Below are positions 1 to 11,481 of a stretch of 64,000 nt of DNA, piece after piece. Position 1 is the first letter of the stretch; every line of letters begins with the position of its first letter. The position numbers were made by a program, and so were the translations under genes. The DNA comes from Rhynchopus euleeides (Eukaryota; Euglenozoa; Diplonemea; Diplonemida; Diplonemidae). The stretch lies in assembly GCA_963210315.1 (NCBI GenBank), contig OY723320.1, forward strand, positions 1,426,001-1,490,000, written 5' to 3'. The notes beneath the pieces were generated by a model that made no database searches, was not told where the DNA came from, and saw nothing but the letters and a program-made list of their open reading frames with translations.

Positions 1-35
1 TGCACTGGGGTGCAATTTGTTGCCGGTTTCGCAAA

Positions 36-268
36 ACAGAACGACAGAAACCCGGTTGCACATAGCAGAAAGTACCAAGGCACGGCAACCCTTTGTAAAC
101 ACAAGGTGGTGGGTGCGTCGCTGTGGTGCGAGCTGCAGCAGCAAGAAGGGTGGCTCACCGCAGGACCCTGCCCCCCCCACACCCTGCCTCACACCTCCTC
201 CATGAATCACTGGCGATGCTAGGCTGAGGGAGACCCTGACACACCACCGCACACCCCACACCACACAG
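36..268 (+). promoter_or_regulatory. Upstream region and probable trans-splice acceptor of first S8 gene
   Basis: This stretch is repeated almost base for base at 18505-18737 in front of the second S8 gene, and from about 85 onward again at 18143-18332 in front of the truncated copy. It contains a C-rich/pyrimidine stretch around 170-205 and ends in CCACACAG directly before the ATG at 269. In a trans-splicing organism this is where the spliced leader would be joined. The acceptor choice is inferred. The first 35 bases of the window do not match the other copy. Confidence 0.5.
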
Positions 269-3139
269 ATGATATCCCAGATGATGTTGCTGCGCAGCAC
301 TGCCCTCGTGGCGCTGCTCGTGGGAGTGCACAGCGCAGGTGCTGCTGCGGACGGCGGGCAGAAGGTCTACAACATGGTTGTGAAGAACACCGCCGTGCAC
401 TCTGTTGCGGAGCTGCGTGCGCTGGCCCTTCAGATGGACGACGAGGCGTACCCGCTGCAGCGGCGGCAGGGGCAGACGCTGGCGGGTGGCGCGGAGCAGT
501 CTGCTGGCGCCATCGAGCCGTACTTCTACGCCGTGTCCATGTCGCTGACGCCCGCACAGCTGGCGCACCTGCAGACCCGTTTTGCCGGGGTGCTAGACCA
601 AGTGGAGGAGGACGGGGTGGTGTATGCATCTGCCGTGGAGCTGCAGTGCGGGGACACGCAGGAGGCCCCTGTGCCGTGGGGGCTGCGGCGTGCCGTGGCA
701 GACGCTCACGTGCCGGAAGGGTTCCGCCACAACGCCTCGTGGGGCGAGGGGGTGGATGTGTACGTCGTGGACAGCGGGGTGGACTGCACACACCCAGACC
801 TGCAGGGGCGGTGCGTGCAGGCCTTCTCTGCCTCCTCCTCCACCAACGATGTGATGGGGCACGGGACACACGTTGCTGGGACGGTGGCCGGCACACAGTT
901 CGGGTTTGCAAAGTCGGCACGCATTGTCGCAGTGCGGGTCCTGGGGGACGACGGGACAACGCCCACTTCTAATATTTTGTCGGGGATTGAGGCTGCCGTG
1001 GCACACGCGCGTGCATCTGGGCGTCGTGGTGTCATCAACATGTCGCTTGGCCGGGATGGGTCCTCGGTATTGGATGCAGCTGTCGTCGCTGCAGTGCGTG
1101 CAGGGGTAACAGTTGTTGTGGCTGCTGGGAACAGCCACTCTGATGCCTGCACCTACTCCCCTGCACGTGTGGACGAGGCGATCACAGTCGGTGCCACAAC
1201 GTTCACCGGTGAGGATGGGGACCTCCGTGCCTGGTTCTCGAACTACGGGACGTGTGTGGACCTGTTCGCACCCGGTGTGCGGGTGAACTCGTCGCGCTCC
1301 TCACACCAGCCTCCGGACAACGCACCGCCCCAGTTCGACGCATACGGCATCTACTCCGGGACCTCGATGGCCAGCCCGCTTGTTGCGGGTGCAGCTGCGG
1401 CGTACATCGGCGCGCAGGCGACGGCACCGACACCGGCACAGGTGCGTGAGTGGCTCGTGAACAGCGCGTTGGGGGGCCGTGTCACGGACGAGGGGCCCAG
1501 CTCCCCGAACAAGCTGCTGCACGTGCCGTGCGAGGGTGCAGACAGCCCGCAGCCTGCAGGGTACACAGCGGTGGACGAGAACTGCTACGAGACCTACATG
1601 CACCTTGAGCATCCCACCGAGGGCACAATTGCCTTCCCTGCGGACCCCGCCCGCAGCTACCCGAAGGAGTTTGCAGCGTGCTGGCACATCCAATGCAACG
1701 AGGTGGTTGAGCTGGTGTGGGCTGAGGTTAACCTGCTCGGCAGGAGCTACGTCATTGTCCATGACGCGAGCAAACCATCGTTCCCGATGCTGCAGGTGCT
1801 GAACTCACGGAGCAAGCCCCAGAGGTCGTACCTTCCAGGCCCTGTAGTGGTGCGCTTCAGCTCGGACTTACATGCTGGGAACGGCATCACCCTGCAGTAC
1901 TCGTGTGTCCCAGAACCACCTACCTCTGCACCAGACACCGACCTGTCCCCGATGGAGGCCCCAATTGAAGGGGTGGAGTTCCCCTCCCAGTGCACTGATG
2001 AGAGAGAGCTGCTTCGTGAGGGCAACGCAAACATCACACACTTGAACTACGGCAACAACGAGAACCGCTGCTGGCGCCTCGAGTGTGACGGACGATTCGT
2101 TCGCCTGACGTGGCTGTCGTTCAGCACTGAACGGAACTACGACTTCGTCCTGATCTATCGTCCGGAGAGCGACGGCACCTTCCCACTGCAGACAAGGCTG
2201 AACGGTACGCTGAACGGTAGGTCCCTTCCTCCGACGATGCACTACGAGGGTGCTGCGGTGGTGCAGTTCACCAGTGATCGTTCCTATCAGTCACAGGGTT
2301 TTGTTCTGGAGTTCGTGTCTTCCCCGACGGCACCCACTGTGTTCTGCCGCACCACGCAGGACTGCAGGCACGGGCTGCTGGACGGTGCATCGACGTGCGT
2401 GGAAGGCGGGTGTGTGTGCCACACGCCAGGGTACAGGGCCGCCTCCCCCTCGGTGCCGCTGTGTGTGGCCGATGGGGCTTCGGGTGTGCTGGTCTCCTTC
2501 ACGGTGCTCTACGAGGCGGCAACCCTGTCGCAGTGGACAGAGGCGACGGAGGCTGAGTTCAAAGCCCTGCTGGGCGGGGTGCTGGGGGAGGTGGCACAGG
2601 TGGATGCCGTTGTGGTGCAGGGCGGGCTGTGGGTGGTGGGGCTCGTGCAGGCGGAGGTGGCACACGCGGACCTCATCTCTGGGACTGCGTCGCTTGCGGA
2701 TGCTCTGAACGCAGCGGGTGCGGGTGCGGCACGGCGCGAAGCGACGGTGCTTGCACCGGGCAACCTGGGCCATGTGTCCAGTGCAGGCGTTCACCACGGG
2801 CTGGCCTGCACAGCCGGTGGGGCCGTGCATGCTGTGCCCGACACGCACGGGAGGTGCCAGGCAGTGCAGTGCACGTCGGGTGCATCGCGCGTGCAGGTGT
2901 CGGGGCAGTTCCGCTGTGTGCTTCAGACAGGGTCGCCTGTGACGGTGGCACCTGCGACACCAGGCCCTCTGCCCGTGTCGGAGTCGGATGAGTCGGGCGG
3001 GCTGAGCGAAGCACAGAAGATCGGCATCGGTGTCGGTGTTGGTGGGGCCGTGCTTCTGTGTGTGCTGGCGTTGGTTGCGTTTGCATGTTGCAAGGCGCGC
3101 ACACAGAAGACACAGAACGAGCCCACCGAAGCGGCATAG
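269..3139 (+). CDS. Membrane-anchored subtilisin-family (S8) serine protease with CUB-like and EGF-like domains, copy 1
   Basis: Predicted type I surface protease of 956 residues. A signal peptide (about 1-24) is followed by a propeptide-like region (about 95-130, resembling inhibitor I9), then an S8 catalytic domain of proteinase K type with a complete catalytic set: Asp168 (VVDSGVD), His198 (GHGTHVAGT), oxyanion Asn288 (AAGNS) and Ser366 (GTSMASP). After it come two CUB-like domains (about 439-546 and 575-683), a cysteine-rich EGF-like segment (about 693-734), an unrecognised domain of about 100 residues, a second cysteine-rich stretch, a transmembrane helix (about 918-940) and a short basic tail. 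The ATG at 269 is chosen because it opens the signal peptide and is conserved in all copies. The likely role is processing of surface or environmental proteins; the substrate is unknown. The copy at 18738 differs at about 16 residues. Confidence 0.88.
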   Translation: MISQMMLLRSTALVALLVGVHSAGAAADGGQKVYNMVVKNTAVHSVAELRALALQMDDEAYPLQRRQGQTLAGGAEQSAGAIEPYFYAVSMSLTPAQLAHLQTRFAGVLDQVEEDGVVYASAVELQCGDTQEAPVPWGLRRAVADAHVPEGFRHNASWGEGVDVYVVDSGVDCTHPDLQGRCVQAFSASSSTNDVMGHGTHVAGTVAGTQFGFAKSARIVAVRVLGDDGTTPTSNILSGIEAAVAHARASGRRGVINMSLGRDGSSVLDAAVVAAVRAGVTVVVAAGNSHSDACTYSPARVDEAITVGATTFTGEDGDLRAWFSNYGTCVDLFAPGVRVNSSRSSHQPPDNAPPQFDAYGIYSGTSMASPLVAGAAAAYIGAQATAPTPAQVREWLVNSALGGRVTDEGPSSPNKLLHVPCEGADSPQPAGYTAVDENCYETYMHLEHPTEGTIAFPADPARSYPKEFAACWHIQCNEVVELVWAEVNLLGRSYVIVHDASKPSFPMLQVLNSRSKPQRSYLPGPVVVRFSSDLHAGNGITLQYSCVPEPPTSAPDTDLSPMEAPIEGVEFPSQCTDERELLREGNANITHLNYGNNENRCWRLECDGRFVRLTWLSFSTERNYDFVLIYRPESDGTFPLQTRLNGTLNGRSLPPTMHYEGAAVVQFTSDRSYQSQGFVLEFVSSPTAPTVFCRTTQDCRHGLLDGASTCVEGGCVCHTPGYRAASPSVPLCVADGASGVLVSFTVLYEAATLSQWTEATEAEFKALLGGVLGEVAQVDAVVVQGGLWVVGLVQAEVAHADLISGTASLADALNAAGAGAARREATVLAPGNLGHVSSAGVHHGLACTAGGAVHAVPDTHGRCQAVQCTSGASRVQVSGQFRCVLQTGSPVTVAPATPGPLPVSESDESGGLSEAQKIGIGVGVGGAVLLCVLALVAFACCKARTQKTQNEPTEAA

Positions 3140-3795
3140 CCTGTGTGCAGTGGTGCCCCCTGTCCCTCTCCTTCCCTTCCCTTCCCTGCTGCACTGTGTG
3201 GCAACCCCCCTTCCCACCCCCACCCCAGCTGCCAGCCCCTCATCATCACCTCCTCGTGTTGTGTCACATGTGCCGCGGAAACGCGACATCTTCTCCCAGT
3301 GTGTGCCTGTTTCATGTTTCCGCACACGATTGTTCCCACCTCACTACTGCCAAGGATGATATCCGCTGTGTATCCTGGGGAACAGTTGCCAGCCTCTGTG
3401 CTGTCCTGGGCTTCTCCTGCCCGTACAGGGAACTGGTTGTCATAACAAGGCCACTTCCGAGGTTCAAGAATCGTGGCAGAATGGTTTGACCTGTGTAACT
3501 TGTCCAACCAGCCAGCAGTCTACCCCAGAAGTGGGAGGGACTCGTTAAAGTTGGGTTGTAGCGCTGTGTCTGTGGGCCGTACAGATAGTGCCCGCGGAAC
3601 AACACCCACCTTGCTGACCCGTCCCTGTGTTTCATCTCAAGACGACACAAGAGGAAGTTGCATGATGCACAATGTCTCCTGTTTTGTGATGCGGCGCGAG
3701 CGAGGGGGCGGGGAAGAAGGAATCCCATCTCACCAAGTCGCAGAACGACCCTCGTTTGTTTCTCTGTTTTCAGTTTCATCACATCAACTCCCCCC
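3140..3795 (+). repeat. Shared 3' flank of the S8/CUB family (copy 1)
   Basis: The sequence following the stop codon is nearly identical after all three long family members (here, 6620-7190 with a further match near 7300-7318, and 21609-22258). It begins with a pyrimidine-rich stretch and includes CATCTTCTCCCAGTG-type sequence and a conserved segment with CATAACAAGGCCACTTCC. It probably holds the 3' UTR and polyadenylation region. Its conservation shows that the duplicated unit extends well past the CDS. No ORF in it is convincing. Confidence 0.6.
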
Positions 3796-3828
3796 CCCGC
3801 AACCCCGATTTTCCTACTTATCACCCCC

Positions 3829-4474
3829 GCAACCTCCCCTTACGAGTTGTCCTGGCTCGTTGTCTTGTCTTGCATCGCACCACTCTTTTGTGACACCGAA
3901 GGGGCCTGGTGTGGGAGTGCACTGTGCTGCGCAGTGTGTGACGGAGAGCCACAAAGACGCTCCCCGTGTGACTTCCCACAGGGCTTTTGGCACTGTTTCT
4001 GGCCCCCGCGCACAAACCCATTTCTGTTAGTTTGGGCAGTGCGCTCAACGATGGGTAGACCTGGATCCTGCCTTTCTTGCAGTGGTGGGTTCTCGCATTA
4101 CAGCGACAAGGAGTACGGTGTTCCTGAATTTACCGAATTTTCCCACCAACACGGCAGCGTGAACAGCACCTCGATACAATGGGCGCGTCAGGCGTCCTCA
4201 GCTAAGAAGAGCCATGTGTCTGGCCACCTCTGATCTAAAGGGCAGTGCATCAAGCAGCCCGACGGGATCGTATCTGCTCAGCTTTTCCGCTGATGTGTGT
4301 CGCCGTGCCACTCCGTTGCTGCTGCCAACCCCGCCCCGTGCCGCTCCCCCGGTCTCTGCCTCTGCCCTCCCTTGCGCCCTCTCACCCGAGCCTTCCTGCT
4401 GCCCTGCCCCCACTTCACACGCTTCACCACACCAACACGCACCGCCACTCTGCAGGTGAGGTGTCCCTGCAGCA
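3829..4474 (+). repeat. 5' block of the TPQEW surface family (copy a) with predicted splice acceptor
   Basis: A block of about 650 bp is shared with 15352-16014. Its last 350 bp are also shared with 25517-25865, and its last 60 bp with the regions before 29004 and 33352. It ends in a long pyrimidine-rich stretch, then CACTCTGCAG, then about 24 bases to the ATG of the family's signal peptide. The conserved CTGCAG is the best candidate for the trans-splice acceptor. Conservation of the block in front of both intact and dead family members argues that it travels with the head of the gene. Confidence 0.6.
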
Positions 4475-4744
4475 ATGCGTGCCGCGGTGCTTGCCGCCCT
4501 GGCGGTGTGTGCTGCAGAGTGTGTTGTCGCAGTGCTCTGGGTGTGTGGTTCCATTCTGCTTGCACCTCCATCAATGCTGTGTACTGCGGGTGTCGTGGGC
4601 AGGCTGCGGACCACAAGACCTACAGTTCCAACGTGGAGTACCTTTTGTTTTCACCTGCACTCCACGCCCCCACGTACAGGTGATCAGAAGGTTGCACAGC
4701 AAAAGAAGCCCGGCAATTATCTTTTGTGTTTTGGCAGACAATGA
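4475..4744 (+). pseudogene. Head-to-tail deletion remnant of the TPQEW surface family
   Basis: The ORF begins with the family signal peptide (MRAAVLAALAVCAAE) but within about 15 codons runs into unrelated sequence. From about 4573 it joins DNA matching the region just after the transmembrane helix of intact members (TACTGCGGGTGTCGTGGGCA, the Cys-Gly-Cys-Arg-Gly-Gln motif), read in a different frame. All TPQEW domains are missing. This is best read as an internal-deletion pseudogene. The related remnant at 16015 shares the same odd sequence after the signal peptide. Confidence 0.6.
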
Positions 4745-4968
4745 CGTTCAGCCTGTTTGCTTCACCCAGTCACCAGGTCTAGTCGCCCTGGTGGCGGCTT
4801 GGTTGGGGCGATCCCACACGGTGGCCTGGCTGCCGTGCATGCACCCTCTCGCTCTCTCTCTGCTTGTTACCGCAACAGGACTCCTGTCGTCTGTCTCCGG
4901 CTTCGGCGTCGAGACAGCAGCCCTGTCTTTCCTGGTCCTTCCGTCACTCTTGACGCACGCCCTGCCCT
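4740..4968. repeat. Dispersed 230-bp repeat (copy 1 of 2)
   Basis: About 230 bp beginning near ATGACGTTCAGCCTGTTTGC is repeated with high identity at 31713-31940. A shorter related piece starts at 36122 (GATGTTCAGCCTGTTTGC). It lies downstream of family genes or remnants in each case, so it may be part of an ancestral 3' flank. No ORF is conserved clearly enough to call a gene. Confidence 0.55.
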
Positions 4969-5070
4969 GCCCCCCACACACACGCACCCGTTGGGTGCCT
5001 TTGCTCTGTGTCACACTCTGTCAGTTTTGTCCCCATTTTTGTGAGGCGACTCACGTTTTCTGCAGAGCGA

Positions 5071-5165
5071 TGATCTGCCTTGTGCAGCGTATCTGGTGTT
5101 ACAAAACTGCAAGAAGGTGCTGGGTGCCTTGCTTTTCCATTCAGTCTCGACGATCAAACCCCCCC
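5071..5165. repeat. Dispersed repeat with core GAAGGTGCTGGG
   Basis: A segment of about 60-95 bp ending in TCTCGACGATCAAA is repeated at 15285-15343 and 33091-33206, each time followed by a run of C. A partial match (TGGTGTAGTGACTACAAAAA) also occurs at 7331-7350. No coding content is recognised, and it marks the upstream neighbourhood of family genes. Confidence 0.5.
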
Positions 5166-5374
5166 GCCCTTCATCCCGCGCTGCGTATTTGTATTGGAAA
5201 CACTGCTTGGAGCGTTGATGTTGATGCGGATGAGTGCAAACTCTCTTTTGACATTCAGACTGGACCACGTGTTTTTCGGACTGGTCATTCTGCAACACGT
5301 TGGTAAGTCATGCATTGCGAGATCACAGCAAGACACTGTGCGAGTACATCCTGCATCCCCACCACACCACACAG

Positions 5375-6619
5375 ATGATATCCCACATGATGTTGCTGCG
5401 CAGCACTGCCCTCGTGGCGCTGCTCGTGGGGGTGCACAGCGCAGGTGTGGGTGCTGCTAGTGCCCTCACCGCAGCACCTCCGACACCTGCGCCGCCAACG
5501 CTGTACCCGCCGCAGTGCATTGGTGAGAGACAGGTGCTTGGTGAGGGCGACACACGCATCACACACTTGAACTACGGCAACAGGGAGAACCACTGCTAGC
5601 GCATCGAGTGTGACAGCGTTGTGCACCTCACGTGGCTCGTCTTCGATACTGAACGCCGTGACGACTACGTGCGGATCTACAGTGAGAGCGACGGTAACTT
5701 CCGACTGGATCAGACGCTGACCGGTACTTCCCTTCCTCCGACGATGCAGTACCAGGGTGCTGTGGTGGTGCAGTTCACCAGTGATGGTTCTGGAGGGCGG
5801 CGTGGTTTTGATTTGCAGCTAGGGTTTTACGCACCAACAGCTGTCCCGTCGACAGCTGTCCCGACCGCAGCACCTCCGACACCCACTCCGACAACGCCGT
5901 ACCCGTGCACTGGGGAGACAGAGGTGCTTCGTGAGGGCGACACACGCATCACACACTTGAACTACAGCAACAACGAGAACCACTGCTGGCGCATCGAGTG
6001 TGACAGCGTTGTGCAGCTGACCTGGCTTGTCTTCGATACTGAACGGCATTACGATTCCGTGAAGATCTACCGTGAGAGCGACGGCACCTTCCCACTGCAG
6101 CAGACGCTGAACGGTAGGTCCCTTCCTCCGACGATGCACTACGAGGGTCCTCTGGTGGTGCAGTTCACCAGTGATTCGTGGTCTTCCGGAGTGAGGCGTG
6201 GGTTTGATTTGCGGTTCGTCTGCTCCGGGGCTTCCGGACCGACACCTGTCCCGGCGACAGCGCCTCCGACACCTGCTCCGCCGAGCCCGGCCCCACCGAC
6301 AGCAACACCGGCAACCTCTGCGCCAGACACCGACATGCCAACCCCTTCCCCGCGTGTGACACCTTCACCACCTGTCCCGACCACTGTGTTCTGCCGCACC
6401 ACGCAGGACTGCAGGCACGGGCTGCTGGACGGTGCATCGACGTGCGTGGAAGGTAGGTGTGAGTCGGATGAGTCGGGCGGGCTGAGCGAAGCACAGAAGA
6501 TCGGCATCGGTGTCGGTGTTGGTGGGGCCGTGCTTCTGTGTGTGCTGGCGTTGGTTGCGTTTGCATGTTGCAAGGCGCGCACACAGAAGACACAGAACGA
6601 GCCCACCGAAGCGGCATAG
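5375..6619 (+). pseudogene. Protease-less CUB-domain member of the S8 surface family, with an in-frame stop
   Basis: This copy starts with the same signal peptide (MISHMMLLRSTALVALLVGV) and ends with the same transmembrane helix and tail as the S8 genes, but lacks the whole protease domain. It encodes two CUB-like domains (CIGERQ... and CTGETEVLREGD...), a Thr/Pro-rich linker, a shortened EGF-like piece and the membrane anchor. At codon 75 (5597-5599) a TAG replaces the TGG (Trp) found at the same place in every sister domain (HCWRIE). The rest of the frame is open and well conserved, so the stop is either a recent nonsense mutation, a sequencing error, or read through. About 414 codons in all. 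As it stands the protein would be truncated inside the first CUB domain. Confidence 0.7.
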
Positions 6620-7320
6620 CCTGTGTGCAGTGGTGCCCCCTGTCCCTCTCCTTTCCTTCCCTTCCCTGCTGCACTGTGTGGCAACCCCCCTTCCCACCCC
6701 CACCCCAGCTGCCAGCCCCTCATCATCACCCCCTCGTGTTGTGTCCCATGTGCCGCGGAAACGCGACATCTTCTCACAATGTGTGCCTGTTTCATGTTTC
6801 CCACACGATTGTTCCCACCTAACTACTGCCAAGGATGATATCCGCTGTGTATCCTGGGGAACAGTTGCCAGCCTCTGTGCTGTCCTGGGCTTCTCCTGCC
6901 CGTACAGGGAACTGGTTGTCATAACAAGGCCACTTCCGAGGTTCAAGAATCGTGGCAGAATGGTTTGACCTGTGTAACTTGTCCAACCAGCCAGCAGTCT
7001 ACCCCAGAAGTGGGAGGGACTCGTTAAAGTTGGGTTGTAGCGCTGTGTCTGTGGGCCGTACAGATAGTGCCCGCGGAACAACACCCACCTTGCTGACCCG
7101 TCCCTGTGTTTCATCTCAAGACGACACAAGAGCAAGTTGCACGGTGCAGGATGTCTCCTTTTGTGTCAATTTGTGTGATGCGGCGCGAGCGAGGGGGCCG
7201 TGCAGAAGGAATCCTATCTCACTAAGTCGCAGAACGACGGTGGAAGCGATCAATGCAAAAGCCATCTGGATGGAAGACTCCAGAGACCGCTGCTGTATTA
7301 TCAGTTTCATCACATCAACC
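6620..7320 (+). repeat. Shared 3' flank of the S8/CUB family (copy 3)
   Basis: Homologous to 3140-3795 and 21609-22258, starting exactly at the stop codon. Near 7190-7300 it diverges through an apparent insertion around GTGGAAGCGATCAATGC. It ends at CATCACATCAACCC, where the other copies enter a C-run. No gene is seen. Confidence 0.55.
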
Positions 7321-7357
7321 CCCGGGCCCCTGGTGTAGTGACTACAAAAAGGACTAA

Positions 7358-7511
7358 GGGGGTCTTCGCTGGTCGACAAACTTCGACAAACTTCGTCGTT
7401 CGTCACATAATTAGGAAAACGGGTGTTTCAGGGGGGTTTTCACCGAAGACGGCAGTGTTCTGACGACGACGACAGGGGTCTTCGACAAAAACTTCGTCAG
7501 CGAAGACCCCC
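7358..7511. mobile_element. Miniature inverted-repeat element, GGGGGTCTTCGCT termini
   Basis: A 154-bp segment begins GGGGGTCTTCGCT and ends with its exact reverse complement AGCGAAGACCCCC. The interior is rich in CTTCG/GTCGACAAACTTCGAC motifs and has no ORF of its own. The same 13-base termini bound a 109-bp segment at 48330-48438, and a solitary right end lies near 15259-15275. This fits a MITE. No clear target duplication was seen here. Confidence 0.6.
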
Positions 7512-7639
7512 CCCCAAAAATGAATTAAAAACCGGTTTTTCGGGGATTCTCGTCGTTCGTCACCTGTCGACAAATTTCGACAACTTTCGACAATTTTCAC
7601 CTAAACCGACGGAAAATGCACCAAAATGCACCACCCACA

Positions 7640-10600
7640 GCCTGGGTCGGCCCAGGGTCTGGACATCACTCCTGGGCTCGGCCCAGGGTCTGGACACCAC
7701 TCCTGGGCTCGGCCCAGGGTCTGGACACCACTCCCGGGCTCGGCCCAGGGTCTGGACATCACTCCTAGGCTCGGCCCAGGGTCTGGACATCACTCCCGGG
7801 CTCGGCCCAGGGTCTGGACATCACTCCCGGGCTCGGCCCAGGGTCTGGACACCACTCCCGGGCTCGGCCCAGGGTCTGGACATCACTCCTGGGCTCGGCC
7901 CAGGGTCTGGACACCACTCCTGGGCTCGGCCCAGGGTCTGGACACCACTCCCGGGCTCGGCCCAGGGTCTGGACATCACTCCTAGGCTCGGCCCAGGGTC
8001 TGGACATCACTCCCGGGCTCGGCCCAGGGTCTGGACATCACTCCTGGGCTCGGCCCAGGGTCTGGACACCACTCCCTGGCTCGGCCCAGGGTCTGGACAT
8101 CACTGCCTGGCTCGGCCCAGGGTCTGGACACCACTCCCTGGCTCGGCCCAGGGTCTGGACATCACTACCTGGCTCGGCCCAGGGTCTGGACACCACTCCT
8201 GGGCTCGGCCCAGGGTCTGGACATCACTCCTGGGCTCGGCCCAGGGTCTGGACACCACTCCCTGGCTCGGCCCAGGGTCTCGACACCACTCCTGGGCTCG
8301 GCCCAGGGTCTGGACACCACTCCCGGGCTCGGCCCAGGGTCTGGACATCACTCCTGGGCTCGGCCCAGGGTCTGGACATCACTCCTGGGCTCGGCCCAGG
8401 GTCTGGACACCACTCCCTGGCTCGGCCCAGGGTCTGGACATCACTGCCTGGCTCGGCCCAGGGTCTGGACACCACTCCTGGGCTCGGCCCAGGGTCTGGA
8501 CATCACTCCCGGGCTCGGCCCAGGGTCTGGACATCACTCCTGGGCTCGGCCCAGGGTCTGGACATCACTCCTGGGCTCGGCCCAGGGTCTGGACATCACT
8601 GCCTGGCTCGGCCCAGGGTCTGGACACCACTCCCTGGCTCGGCCCAGGGTCTGGACATCACTCCTAGGCTCGGCCCAGGGTCTGGACATCACTCCCGGGC
8701 TCGGCCCAGGGTCTGGACATCACTCCTGGGCTCGGCCCAGGGTCTGGACACCACTCCCTGGCTCGGCCCAGGGTCTGGACATCACTGCCTGGCTCGGCCC
8801 AGGGTCTGGACACCACTCCCTGGCTCGGCCCAGGGTCTGGACATCACTACCTGGCTCGGCCCAGGGTCTGGACACCACTCCTGGGCTCGGCCCAGGGTCT
8901 GGACATCACTCCTGGGCTCGGCCCAGGGTCTGGACACCACTCCCTGGCTCGGCCCAGGGTCTCGACACCACTCCTGGGCTCGGCCCAGGGTCTGGACACC
9001 ACTCCCGGGCTCGGCCCAGGGTCTGGACATCACTCCTGGGCTCGGCCCAGGGTCTGGACATCACTCCTGGGCTCGGCCCAGGGTCTGGACACCACTCCCT
9101 GGCTCGGCCCAGGGTCTGGACATCACTCCTGGGCTCGGCCCAGGGTCTGGACACCACTCCCTGGCTCGGCCCAGGGTCTGGACATCACTGCCTGGCTCGG
9201 CCCAGGGTCTGGACACCACTCCCTGGCTCGGCCCAGGGTCTGGACATCACTACCTGGCTCGGCCCAGGGTCTGGACACCACTCCTGGGCTCGGCCCAGGG
9301 TCTGGACATCACTCCTGGGCTCGGCCCAGGGTCTGGACACCACTCCCTGGCTCGGCCCAGGGTCTCGACACCACTCCTGGGCTCGGCCCAGGGTCTGGAC
9401 ACCACTCCCGGGCTCGGCCCAGGGTCTGGACATCACTCCTGGGCTCGGCCCAGGGTCTGGACACCACTCCCTGGCTCGGCCCAGGGTCTGGACATCACTC
9501 CTGGGCTCGTCCCAGGGTCTGGACACCACTCCCTGGCTCGGCCCAGGGTCTGGACATCACTGCCTGGCTCGGCCCAGGGTCTGGACACCACTCCTGGGCT
9601 CGGCCCAGGGTCTGGACATCACTCCCGGGCTCGGCCCAGGGTCTGGACATCACTCCTGGGCTCGGCCCAGGGTCTGGACATCACTCCTGGGCTCGGCCCA
9701 GGGTCTGGACACCACTCCTGGGCTCGGCCCAGGGTCTGGACATCACTGCCTGGCTCGGCCCAGGGTCTGGACACCACTCCCTGGCTCGGCCCAGGGTCTG
9801 GACATCACTCCTGGGCTCGGCCCAGGGTCTGGACATCACTCCCGGGCTCGGCCCAGGGTCTGGACATCACTCCTGGGCTCGGCCCAGGGTCTGGACACCA
9901 CTCCTGGGCTCGGCCCAGGGTCTGGACATCACTGCCTGGCTCGGCCCAGGGTCTGGACACCACTCCCTGGCTCGGCCCAGGGTCTGGACATCACTCCTGG
10001 GCTCGGCCCAGGGTCTGGACATCACTCCTGGGCTCGGCCCAGGGTCTGGACACCACTCCCTGGCTCGGCCCAGGGTCTGGACATCACTGCCTGGCTCGGC
10101 CCAGGGTCTGGACACCACTCCCTGGCTCGGCCCAGGGTCTCGACATCACTACCTGGCTCGGCCCAGGGTCTGGACACCACTCCTGGGCTCGGCCCAGGGT
10201 CTGGACATCACTCCTGGGCTCGGCCCAGGGTCTGGACACCACTCCCTGGCTCGGCCCAGGGTCTGGACATCACTCCTGGGCTCGGCCCAGGGTCTGGACA
10301 CCACTCCCTGGCTCGGCCCAGGGTCTCGACACCACTCCTGGGCTCGGCCCAGGGTCTGGACACCACTCCCGGGCTCGGCCCAGGGTCTGGACATCACTCC
10401 TGGGCTCGGCCCAGGGTCTGGACATCACTGCCTGGCTCGGCCCAGGGTCTGGACACCACTCCTGGGCTCGGCCCAGGGTCTGGACATCACTCCCGGGCTC
10501 GGCCCAGGGTCTGGACATCACTCCTGGGCTCGGCCCAGGGTCTGGACATCACTCCTGGGCTCGGCCCAGGGTCTGGACACCACTCCTGGGCTCGGCCCAG

Positions 10601-11481
10601 GGTCTGGACATCACTCCCGGGCTCGGCCCAGGGTCTGGACATCACTCCTGGGCTCGGCCCAGGGTCTGGACACCACTCCCTGGCTCGGCCCAGGGTCTGG
10701 ACATCACTGCCTGGCTCGGCCCAGGGTCTGGACACCACTCCCTGGCTCGGCCCAGGGTCTGGACATCACTACCTGGCTCGGCCCAGGGTCTGGACACCAC
10801 TCCTGGGCTCGGCCCAGGGTCTGGACATCACTCCTGGGCTCGGCCCAGGGTCTGGACACCACTCCCTGGCTCGGCCCAGGGTCTGGACATCACTCCTGGG
10901 CTCGGCCCAGGGTCTGGACACCACTCCCTGGCTCGGCCCAGGGTCTCGACACCACTCCTGGGCTCGGCCCAGGGTCTGGACACCACTCCCGGGCTCGGCC
11001 CAGGGTCTGGACATCACTCCTGGGCTCGGCCCAGGGTCTGGACATCACTCCTGGGCTCGGCCCAGGGTCTGGACACCACTCCCTGGCTCGGCCCAGGGTC
11101 TGGACATCACTGCCTGGCTCGGCCCAGGGTCTGGACACCACTCCTGGGCTCGGCCCAGGGTCTGGACATCACTCCCGGGCTCGGCCCAGGGTCTGGACAT
11201 CACTCCTGGGCTCGGCCCAGGGTCTGGACATCACTCCTGGGCTCGGCCCAGGGTCTGGACACCACTCCTGGGCTCGGCCCAGGGTCTGGACATCACTGCC
11301 TGGCTCGGCCCAGGGTCTGGACACCACTCCTGGGCTCGGCCCAGGGTCTGGACATCACTCCCGGGCTCGGCCCAGGGTCTGGACATCACTCCTGGGCTCG
11401 GCCCAGGGTCTGGACATCACTGCCTGGCTCGGCCCAGGGTCTCGACACCACTCCTGGGCTCGGCCCAGGGTCTGGACACCA
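7640..11481. repeat. Minisatellite A, 31-bp period, about 124 units
   Basis: A tandem array of a 31-bp unit with constant part GGCTCGGCCCAGGGTCTGG followed by ACA(T/C)CACT and a variable CC(T/C/G)GG end. Variant units recur in a higher-order pattern: the cluster at 8101 recurs exactly 682 bp (22 units) later at 8783 and again 403 bp (13 units) later at 9186. Because 31 is not a multiple of three, any frame cycles through all frames of the unit, so long ORFs appear by chance; the apparent + strand ORF at 7423-8667 lacks an ATG start. It is not coding by any evidence here. Confidence 0.95.

Noticed and set aside
7423..8667. 414-codon + strand ORF with a 31-residue repeat
   Set aside because: It starts on GTG, lies almost wholly in minisatellite A, and equivalent open frames exist by construction in a 31-bp array. 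No signal, domain or splice acceptor supports it.
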